DNA from: Cellvibrionaceae bacterium
GTDB lineage: Bacteria; Pseudomonadota; Gammaproteobacteria; Pseudomonadales; Cellvibrionaceae
Length of the DNA stretch: 6,803 nucleotides
NCBI GenBank assembly: GCA_025800435.1
Contig: JAOXRV010000287.1
Location: 1-6,803 of the forward strand
Reading direction: 5' to 3'
Shown here: positions 1 through 5,130 of the stretch, one piece after another
How the letters are laid out: every line of letters starts with the position of its first letter
Numbering within the stretch: position 1 is the first letter of the stretch
Notes under the pieces: generated by a model
The model's input: only the letters and a program-made list of their open reading frames with translations
What the model was told of the DNA's origin: nothing
The model's database searches: none
Translations under genes and position numbers: made by a program

Positions 1-1
1 G

Positions 2-589
2 ACTGGAAGAAAGGCACAACTACCCGGCTTCTTCAGACCAACCAAGTCTTGGGACGTGCTAATTATGAATAACAGCACGTTGATTGCTGCTATTGAATTG
101 AAGTCTATTGCTGATTCCTTTGGAAAAAATGCAAATAACCGTAATGAAGAAGCTCTTGGCAGTGGCATCGATATTAAAGAAGCCTTTGAAGAAGACGCAT
201 TTGAAGGGTTAACCAGACTATTCACCGGCTACCTGATCCTCGTCGAAGATTGCCAAGAAACACTAACCGGCGTGCAAATTCAAATAAAGCATTTTCGGGC
301 GATGGAAGAATTTATGCTTAGCCCTGAAACCCGTAACACGTCCTATATTAAAAATGAAAAAGGTGAATATCCGCCAATAGATGGTGTGTCATACATGGAT
401 AGATTTGACATTCTTTGCCGCCGACTAATGCAGAAAAAACTTTATACCGCCGCTTCAGTAGTGAAATCGCCAAGGTCAGCAATAAAAGATGGTGAATATA
501 GCGCCGTCACACGGGAGACCGGGATCAAGGCCTTCTTAGCTTCACTTGCGAGCCACGTTGAAACGATAGCAGCCATTCAGGAAGACTGA
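2..589 (+). CDS. PaeR7I/XhoI-type type II restriction endonuclease, 5' end outside window
   Basis: The frame is open from base 2 to the TGA at 587-589, giving 195 residues. The GTG at 56 and ATG at 65 are therefore internal codons and not the start. The reading upstream of them (LPGFFRPTKSWDVLI) continues directly into IAAIELKS and then SFGKNANNRNEEALGS. From memory, this succession is the conserved core of the PaeR7I/XhoI family, which cleaves CTCGAG. The PD-(D/E)xK-like catalytic set would be D18, E32 and K34 (window numbering), all present. Downstream segments such as LVEDC and RFDILCRRLMQKKLYTAA also fit the family. Full-length members are about 245 residues, so some 50 N-terminal residues lie outside. 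The gene is AT-rich (about 43-44% GC by hand count), which suggests transfer. The partner methyltransferase should lie upstream and cannot be seen. Cleavage specificity is inferred from the family only. Confidence 0.82.
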   Translation, partial: TGRKAQLPGFFRPTKSWDVLIMNNSTLIAAIELKSIADSFGKNANNRNEEALGSGIDIKEAFEEDAFEGLTRLFTGYLILVEDCQETLTGVQIQIKHFRAMEEFMLSPETRNTSYIKNEKGEYPPIDGVSYMDRFDILCRRLMQKKLYTAASVVKSPRSAIKDGEYSAVTRETGIKAFLASLASHVETIAAIQED

Positions 590-643
590 GCATGGTAAAA
601 ACAGGGATGTTAAAATGATAAAAAATACTAAACGATCTTATCC

Positions 644-647
644 GAGG
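644..647 (+). promoter_or_regulatory. Ribosome binding site supporting the GTG start of arsS
   Basis: GAGG lies 7 nt before the GTG at 655. No in-frame ATG gives a better start, and the homology begins shortly after this GTG, so the site decides the start codon. Confidence 0.55.
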
Positions 648-654
648 TACGCCA

Positions 655-1620
655 GTGCGTGATACACGCGATTTATTAAGCCCCAGTGATTTCCCCGCCA
701 TTGCCCGGGGAAGCTTACAAACCCTGCAGCTTAACCTGGGTTATCGCTGCAATTTGAGCTGTACTCACTGTCATGTCAACGCCGGCCCCAAGCGCACCGA
801 AATGATGAGCGCCGAAACCCTGGCGCTGGTGCTGGAGTTATTGCAACAGGGGCAGATTGAGACTCTGGACTTAACCGGCGGTGCGCCCGAGATGCACCCG
901 CAGTTTCGCCAGCTGGTTAAAGCGGCCTGTTCGCTTGGGGTAAAAGTTATCGATCGCTGTAACCTAACCATTTTGCTGGAACCCGGATATGAAGACCTGG
1001 CTGAGTTTTTGGCTGACCAAGGGGTAGAGGTGTGTGCCTCGTTGCCCTGTTACAGCGAGGACAATGTCAACAGCCAGCGCGGCAAAGGGGTATTTGAACA
1101 ATCCATCGCGGCCCTGCAAATGCTCAATCGCCTAGGTTATGGCCATGAGCTTAGCTTAAACTTGGTGTATAACCCCGGCGGTGCTTTTTTGCCGCCGCCC
1201 CAGGCCGCACTAGAGTCGGATTACAAACGTGAATTAGGGCAGCAGTACGGCATTGTATTTAACCAGCTGCTGACCATTACCAATATGCCAATTAGCCGTT
1301 TTGGCGCGGTATTGCTGGCCCAGGGCCAATTTGGTAATTATATGGGCCTGCTCAAAGACAATTACAGTGCGGCCAATTTAGAGGCGCTAATGTGCCGCAG
1401 CCTTGTCAGTGTCGATTGGCAGGGGAATTTATACGATTGTGATTTTAACCAAATGTTGGAATTGCCAATTACCAGCGGTGGCGAGCTGATCGCTACTGAT
1501 CGGCCCCGCCATTTGCGCGATTTATTAAATGGCAGTTTTGAGGGGCAGCCGATACGGGTGGCCGAGCACTGCTACGGTTGCACCGCCGGCCAGGGCAGTA
1601 GCTGTAGCGGCGCACTCTAA
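655..1620 (+). CDS. arsS: Arsenosugar biosynthesis radical SAM protein ArsS
   Basis: This is a 321-residue radical SAM enzyme. The CX3CX2C motif that binds the 4Fe-4S cluster and SAM is C32, C36 and C39 (GYRCNLSCTHCH), followed by DLTGGAPEMHP at 72-82. The C-terminal DUF3641-type region has C247, YDCDFNQ with C262, and a terminal CYGCTAGQGSSC cluster (C306, C309, C317), the ArsS signature. The known reaction joins the 5'-deoxyadenosyl radical of SAM to dimethylated arsenic, giving dimethylarsinoyl-deoxyadenosine, the precursor of arsenosugars. It acts in the cytoplasm. Length is normal for the family. The start is a GTG with GAGG 7 nt upstream. The stop codon shares a base with the next ATG, so translation is probably coupled. 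Some relatives are annotated as selenoproteins; here the C-terminal cluster is all cysteine. arsM, which makes the methylated arsenic substrate, is not in the window. Confidence 0.92.
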   Translation: MRDTRDLLSPSDFPAIARGSLQTLQLNLGYRCNLSCTHCHVNAGPKRTEMMSAETLALVLELLQQGQIETLDLTGGAPEMHPQFRQLVKAACSLGVKVIDRCNLTILLEPGYEDLAEFLADQGVEVCASLPCYSEDNVNSQRGKGVFEQSIAALQMLNRLGYGHELSLNLVYNPGGAFLPPPQAALESDYKRELGQQYGIVFNQLLTITNMPISRFGAVLLAQGQFGNYMGLLKDNYSAANLEALMCRSLVSVDWQGNLYDCDFNQMLELPITSGGELIATDRPRHLRDLLNGSFEGQPIRVAEHCYGCTAGQGSSCSGAL

Positions 1621-2336
1621 TGGCCCAAGTAATGCCTCGGGTATCCATTATTATTCCGGTTTATGCCGAGGGCCAGCAACTTAAGGCGCGTTTGCAGGCG
1701 CTGCAGTGTTTGCGTGGCCCCGGGGCAGAGCTGATTGTGGTGGATGGCGGCAGCCCGGATAACAGCGCCGAGCAATTGCAACAAGCCGCTGCCCTTTATG
1801 ACCGCTGTTTGCGCAGTGAGCCGGGGAGGGCATTGCAGATGAATGCCGGCGCCAAGGTCGCCCTCGGTGAATGGCTGTGGTTTGTGCATCTCGACAGTGA
1901 TTTTGAGGGCAGGCCTGGCTTACCCCACAGTCTGGCAGGCAGTGCAAGCTGGGGCTATTACCGGCTGCAGCTGGATCAGCGCGCCTGGCACTATCGCCTG
2001 TTGGGCGCCGCTATTCGCTGGCGTAGCCGTTGGTTTAAAGGCGCCACCGGCGACCAGGGTATCTTTGTGCGGCGCCGCTTATTCGAACAGCTAGGTGGCT
2101 ACCAGCCGATACCGCTGATGGAAGATATTGAGCTGTGCGACCGTTTAAAACGCCACAGCCGCCCGCAGGCGGTGACCGAAGTTATTATTACCTCTGCCCG
2201 GCGCTGGCAGCGTCGGGGTTTTGTCGCCACCGTATTGTTTATGTGGCAGCTGCGCTTGCGCTATCGCCTCGGGGCCTGCCCATGGGCCCTGGCCAAGCGC
2301 TACTACCCCAATATTAAGTTTAAGCAGGCTTCCTAA
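1620..2336 (+). CDS. GT2-type glycosyltransferase, TIGR04283 (arsenosugar biosynthesis-associated)
   Basis: This 238-residue protein has a GT-A fold layout. It opens with VSIIIPVYAEG (8-18), then VVDGGSPDNS (40-49) for nucleotide binding, GRALQMN (69-75), and HLDSD (90-94) at the position of the metal-binding DxD. GDQG (144-147) and MEDIEL (167-172) follow; an acidic residue in the last is the likely catalytic base. GRALQMN, GDQG and MEDIEL together separate the TIGR04283 group from ordinary GT2 enzymes. Family members are named for their co-occurrence with arsS. The sugar donor and acceptor are not established, and a role in elaborating the arsenoribose product is inference from context. The ATG overlaps the arsS stop by one base (TAATG) with no strong ribosome binding site, which points to translational coupling. 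There is no signal peptide or clear membrane span. Confidence 0.87.
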   Translation: MAQVMPRVSIIIPVYAEGQQLKARLQALQCLRGPGAELIVVDGGSPDNSAEQLQQAAALYDRCLRSEPGRALQMNAGAKVALGEWLWFVHLDSDFEGRPGLPHSLAGSASWGYYRLQLDQRAWHYRLLGAAIRWRSRWFKGATGDQGIFVRRRLFEQLGGYQPIPLMEDIELCDRLKRHSRPQAVTEVIITSARRWQRRGFVATVLFMWQLRLRYRLGACPWALAKRYYPNIKFKQAS

Positions 2337-2999
2337 ATGCAGAATTTAGATCTTGGCGCTTGGGCATTGTTACAGTTTGCCAAAGTGCCAGAGTTCGGCA
2401 AGGTAAAAACCCGTATGCAAAGCCAGTTAAGCGCGGCCCAGTGCCTGAGTTTGCACCGCCGCTTACTGGCCCACAATATTGAGCAGCTGGCGCCACTTGG
2501 TTTTGCCGAGTACCAACTGTGGCTGGGCCAGGAGGGCTCAGCGTCCCGACCCGAGCAGCTCGACGGGCAAATTACAGAGTTGATCAATCGCTATGGTCTG
2601 CACCCGCACTGGCAGTGCGCGGGTGATTTGGGTGCGCGCATGGGCTACGCCATGCAGCAGCAGCTGCCCCGCTTTGAAGGCGTGATTTTAATTGGCAGTG
2701 ATTGCCCCTTTGTCGACCGGGATCTAATTGCCCAGGTGCAGCGAGCGCTGAGGGGCGGCAAAGAGGTTGTGATTGCCCCGGCCGAGGATGGCGGCTATGT
2801 ATTGCTGGCCATGAGCCAGTGGGCGCCGGAGCTGTTTATCAATATGCCCTGGAGCCAACCGCAGTTAATGGCGGCAACAGCCGCAGCCCTGGATAAGGCC
2901 GGGCGGCGCTGGTGCCAGTTGGGGCTTTATGCGGATATTGACCGGCCCGAAGACCTGCCCAGACTGATTGCCTTAAACCTGCACCGTGGCCTGGCTTAA
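2337..2999 (+). CDS. DUF2064 / TIGR04282 transferase (arsenosugar biosynthesis-associated)
   Basis: This 220-residue protein belongs to the nucleotidyl/glycosyl-transferase-like DUF2064 family. Visible motifs in order are FAKVPEFGKVKTR (14-26), which is the nucleotide-binding start, GSDCP (120-124), where D122 is the likely metal ligand, EDGGY (150-154) and YADIDRPEDL (198-207). The layout resembles CofC/MobA-type nucleotidyltransferases, so NTP-sugar formation is as plausible as glycosyl transfer. The exact reaction is unknown. The ATG directly abuts the preceding TAA, and an AGG lies 8 nt upstream, so this is the last gene of the three-gene operon. Its last 27 bp overlap the 3' end of the convergent flgN gene, with no terminator visible between them. 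Length is normal for the family. Confidence 0.88.
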   Translation: MQNLDLGAWALLQFAKVPEFGKVKTRMQSQLSAAQCLSLHRRLLAHNIEQLAPLGFAEYQLWLGQEGSASRPEQLDGQITELINRYGLHPHWQCAGDLGARMGYAMQQQLPRFEGVILIGSDCPFVDRDLIAQVQRALRGGKEVVIAPAEDGGYVLLAMSQWAPELFINMPWSQPQLMAATAAALDKAGRRWCQLGLYADIDRPEDLPRLIALNLHRGLA

Positions 3000-3500
3000 T
3001 TTGGCGGTTGAATAGGTGTTGCCGCGCTCGCCGTAGAGATGCTGTTGCATATCTTCACCGCGCATAATCTGCAGTAAACGCTGCACGGTCTGCTGGCTGC
3101 GGGCGATGATTTTGCCGTTGATTTCATTGAGCTGTTGGCATTCGTTAATGGTGTCTTTTAAATCGTGCCAGTGCTCTTTTAAATCTTTATTGCCCAGGGC
3201 GTCAATCAGGCTTTCCCAGGCATAACGATCGGTGGGTTGTTTTAAATCCCGTAAAATTTCGGTGCGTTGAGCGGCGCCCGCATCAAGGGTGTTAAGCAGC
3301 GCAGTTTTTTCTTCCAGCAGCGAGCGCAGGCTCTCATTATCGCGCTCTTGCAGGGCTGTTTGCTCTTTTTCCAACAGGTGGAGTAGGGCGAGACTTGTGG
3401 TTAGGTCTTGGTCAACCAAATCCAAAATCGCACTGGTTGAAGCCTGTGATTGTTTGGGGCTTGGGTTTTTTGTGGCTTTTTCGGTCACCGCATTATTCAT
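2973..3500 (-). CDS. flgN: Flagellar export chaperone FlgN
   Basis: This is a 175-residue, mostly helical protein with no cysteine-rich or membrane segments. Residues about 24-150 form long charged helices typical of FlgN, with heptad-like leucines in LLHLLEKEQTALQERD. The C-terminal YGERGNTYS (156-164) matches the family's conserved tail. FlgN is a cytoplasmic chaperone that keeps the hook-filament junction proteins FlgK and FlgL soluble and delivers them to the flagellar export gate. The start is the ATG at 3500, with GGAG 7 nt upstream. It lies 170 bp downstream of flgM in the same direction. No separate promoter was seen in that gap, so cotranscription with flgM is likely. Assignment rests on both sequence and the flgM-flgA neighbourhood. 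Confidence 0.88.
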   Translation of the reverse strand: MNNAVTEKATKNPSPKQSQASTSAILDLVDQDLTTSLALLHLLEKEQTALQERDNESLRSLLEEKTALLNTLDAGAAQRTEILRDLKQPTDRYAWESLIDALGNKDLKEHWHDLKDTINECQQLNEINGKIIARSQQTVQRLLQIMRGEDMQQHLYGERGNTYSTAKLSQATVQV

Positions 3501-3532
3501 GGCAATTCTCCATTAGTGCTTATTTCGTTGCG

Positions 3533-3639
3533 CCCCAGCAGTGGCTAGGGCGCTATCCCAGCTTGCACTGGGGTTAGGAATACTGCTGCCCAAGCTGTGG
3601 GGCAGACCGGCTGAGCAGGCCGACGGGCGCCGTGGCGCC
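3533..3639 (-). repeat. Run of inverted repeats in the flgM-flgN spacer
   Basis: Three potential stems lie in a row. CCCCAG (3533-3538) can pair with CTGGGG (3568-3573) around an inner GCTaGGG/CCCAGC stem (3544-3550 with 3557-3562). CTGCCC (3586-3591) can pair with GGGCAG (3600-3605). GGCGC (3626-3630) can pair with GCGCC (3635-3639) around a CGTG loop. None is followed by a T-run in the flgM-flgN direction, so these are not classical terminators. They may affect mRNA processing or stability between the two genes. No promoter motif was seen in this spacer. Confidence 0.5.
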
Positions 3640-3670
3640 GGGGTCAAACGCGTATCAATGAAGCAGTGGT

Positions 3671-3991
3671 CTAGCTAAACAGGTCTTCCTGATTCAGCAT
3701 CTTGGCCGCAATACGCTCGGGGTTTACTTCAAACTTACCCTCGGCAATGGCCTTTTTAATATTGGCGACCTTCTCGCTGTCAACTTCTGGGGCGTTGGCC
3801 ACCGCAGCTGATAATTTGCCAAAGGCCTTGGCCTCTGGGCTCAGCAGTACCTTATCGGCCACATTGGCCGCCGCGCCCTGGGGTGGGGCCTTGGCTTGGG
3901 CCTTGCTACTGCTGCTGTCTACCGCTGCCCGCTCACGGGCGTTATTGGTTTGACCGGCGTTGTTAAAACCGTTGTTTGTATTGATAACCAT
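3671..3991 (-). CDS. flgM: Anti-sigma28 factor FlgM
   Basis: This is a 106-residue protein. The N-terminal half (1-45) is low in hydrophobics and rich in Asn, Ala and Ser, as expected of the disordered, secreted part of FlgM. The sigma28-binding part begins at VLLSPEAKAF (48-57). It continues through PEVDSEKVANIKKAI (68-82), then EGKFEVNPERIAAKML (84-99), which are the family's hallmark helices. FlgM holds FliA (sigma28) inactive until the hook-basal body is finished and is then exported through it. The start is the ATG at 3991, with AGAGG about 8 nt upstream (4000-4004). A sigma28 promoter about 90 bp upstream means FlgM is itself made by the sigma factor it inhibits, a negative feedback loop. 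Confidence 0.94.
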   Translation of the reverse strand: MVINTNNGFNNAGQTNNARERAAVDSSSSKAQAKAPPQGAAANVADKVLLSPEAKAFGKLSAAVANAPEVDSEKVANIKKAIAEGKFEVNPERIAAKMLNQEDLFS

Positions 3992-4083
3992 AGTGTAAGC
4001 CTCTGATAACTATCGCTTTTTTCTGCTCGTTTGGTCTTGCGGTTAAGCTTGGCAAGCTGTAAAGAGAGTTTGCCTTACCCAGG

Positions 4084-4110
4084 GTGTCGGCGGCTTTTAA
4101 GGAATCTTTA
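4084..4110 (-). promoter_or_regulatory. Sigma28 (FliA) promoter for flgM(-flgN)
   Basis: Read on the minus strand, TAAAGATT (4110-4103), an exact 11-bp spacer and GCCGACAC (4091-4084) match the consensus TAAAGTTT-N11-GCCGATAA at 7 of 8 and 6 of 8 positions. The predicted start is near 4077, leaving a leader of about 85 nt before flgM. The position in the flgA-flgM gap is where late-class control of flgM is expected. Confidence 0.78.
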
Positions 4111-4120
4111 GGCTTTTTAT

Positions 4121-4132
4121 GCAAAATTTTGC
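4121..4132. repeat. Perfect 12-bp palindrome upstream of the flgM promoter
   Basis: GCAAAATTTTGC is fully self-complementary and sits 10 bp upstream of the flgM -35 element in an AT-rich stretch. It could be a protein-binding site or an upstream promoter element. It has no loop, so it is a poor terminator for flgA. Its role is unknown. Confidence 0.35.
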
Positions 4133-4184
4133 TTTTTCTCTGCAATTTTCTTCGCAGCTTAATTAAAGCCGCTGCCTTGTTGCC

Positions 4185-4889
4185 TTAAAGCACCACCTCG
4201 ACCTTACCAGCCGCAACTACACGAGCGTGAACGACTTGCTTAGACCGGTTGTTTTTTACTCGAATTTGTTGCCCCAGCTTGCCGTCTGCCATCGCCGTCG
4301 CCTCAGTAGAGACTGACGCCGCGCCCAGCCGAGCCGCCAATACCACCGCATCACCGCGTTTAATTAACTTGGGTTGGGTCAGGTGGCTTTCGCGCAGTGG
4401 CTCGCCCTGGGGCAGGGCCCGCTTTAATTGCAGGCCCAATAGTTGTTCGGTTTGCAACAGCGCCTGGTTGCCCCGCACCAGCCTCACTTGGCTGTGGATG
4501 TCGCCAGGCCCAAGGATTTGGCCCCTGACCAACGGCTGGGCAGCCACTGGAATTTTGGCATAAGCTTCAATACGAGCGCCGAGGAACAAGGACCAGGGCT
4601 TGGGGCCGCTACAACTGACTCGCACCGTAGCTTGGTTGCTGAGACCGCGAAAATTGTTCTGCTCAAAATTCAAAGGGCTGGCGCAGGCTTGCAAACGCAA
4701 ACGCGAGTCGAGCTGGTTGACACGGATATCAACTCGCTCATAGCCCTGCTCGGTGTAGCCGGCGTATTTTTGTTGCAAAAAATTGGCAACCCCGGCGCGC
4801 ACCTGTTCGCGCACTGTATCTGCACTCGCCAGCGGGGCTAGGGCCGCAATGGCGAAGGAGGCAACAAAGCTCAAGCGCAGCAGTTTCAT
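4185..4889 (-). CDS. flgA: Flagellar basal body P-ring formation protein FlgA
   Basis: This is a 234-residue periplasmic protein. It has a clear Sec signal peptide: MKLLR, a hydrophobic stretch, then likely cleavage after ASA at residue 23. The N-terminal domain holds two cysteines (C69 and C93) that could form a disulfide. The middle SAF-like region (about 110-170) contains the VRGQILGPGDI segment. The C-terminal beta region has GQQIRVKNNRSKQVV, the conserved FlgA ending. FlgA is the chaperone for assembling FlgI into the P ring around the flagellar rod. The start is the ATG at 4889, with AGGA about 9 nt upstream. A sigma54-type promoter motif faces it from 5061-5077. It is followed by flgM 193 bp downstream and is divergent from cheV. 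Confidence 0.93.
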   Translation of the reverse strand: MKLLRLSFVASFAIAALAPLASADTVREQVRAGVANFLQQKYAGYTEQGYERVDIRVNQLDSRLRLQACASPLNFEQNNFRGLSNQATVRVSCSGPKPWSLFLGARIEAYAKIPVAAQPLVRGQILGPGDIHSQVRLVRGNQALLQTEQLLGLQLKRALPQGEPLRESHLTQPKLIKRGDAVVLAARLGAASVSTEATAMADGKLGQQIRVKNNRSKQVVHARVVAAGKVEVVL

Positions 4890-4908
4890 GTAAATGTGTC
4901 CTGTGAGT

Positions 4909-4935
4909 TAAAGACTCGGTACCCGGAGCCGCTAA
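4909..4935 (+). promoter_or_regulatory. Sigma28 (FliA) promoter for cheV
   Basis: TAAAGACT (4909-4916), an exact 11-bp spacer and GCCGCTAA (4928-4935) match the sigma28 consensus at 6 of 8 and 7 of 8 positions. The predicted start is near 4942, giving a long leader of about 190 nt before cheV. Late-class control of chemotaxis genes is usual in flagellated gammaproteobacteria. Confidence 0.7.
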
Positions 4936-5060
4936 CAGTACTAATTGTTATGTTTCCAAGTGGTGGGCGCTGTTTTTTTGACGTCCGCTGCTTAAAAACT
5001 ACGCTAGTTGCCACTTAAACCACGGTTTTGGGCCACTAACGATACTGATATGAAGTTAAA

Positions 5061-5077
5061 TGCAAGTAGTGTGCCTA
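5061..5077 (-). promoter_or_regulatory. Sigma54 (RpoN) promoter for flgA
   Basis: On the minus strand GGCAC and TTGCA are placed so that GG and GC are separated by exactly 10 bp. This fits YTGGCACGrNNNTTGCW apart from three positions (the T before GG, the G after GGCAC, and the purine). The predicted start is near 5050, leaving a leader of about 160 nt before flgA. In Pseudomonas and Vibrio flgA belongs to the sigma54-dependent class. Confidence 0.6.
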
Positions 5078-5084
5078 CTTTGCA
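5061..5084. repeat. Near-perfect inverted repeat over the flgA sigma54 motif
   Basis: TGCAAGTAG (5061-5069) is answered by CTACTTTGCA (5075-5084), one extra T breaking perfect symmetry, around a 5-bp centre. It overlaps the flgA promoter and would also lie in the cheV leader as a hairpin. It may be a regulator site, an RNA stem or chance. Confidence 0.4.
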
Positions 5085-5130
5085 GGGCGGCCTGGCCGCA
5101 CCTAAGTAACCAATGGGAAGGTGCTAATCC

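Noticed and set aside
56..67. GTG at 56 or ATG at 65 as the start of the first gene
   Set aside because: The frame is open to the left edge and the residues before these codons belong to the conserved restriction-enzyme core; no ribosome binding site precedes them.
615..662. 15-codon ORF (ATG at 615) overlapping the arsS start
   Set aside because: No clear ribosome binding site and no recognisable product; it probably arises by chance in AT-rich spacer.
1617..1889. Minus-strand ORFs opposite the TIGR04283 gene
   Set aside because: They oppose conserved glycosyltransferase motifs and have no features of their own; a by-product of high GC.
3586..3605. CTGCCC/GGGCAG hairpin as a terminator after flgM
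   Set aside because: No T-run on either side and only a 6-bp stem with an 8-nt loop.
4121..4140. GCAAAATTTTGC followed by a T-rich run as a rho-independent terminator
   Set aside because: The T-run is on the plus strand, where no gene ends nearby, and the palindrome has no loop.
4443..4841. 132-codon plus-strand ORF under flgA
   Set aside because: Shadow of flgA; the flgA frame has a signal peptide and family motifs.
5050..5109. 19-residue leader ORF (ATG at 5050) in frame with and 21 nt before cheV
   Set aside because: No ribosome binding site; a leader peptide would need conservation data to support it.
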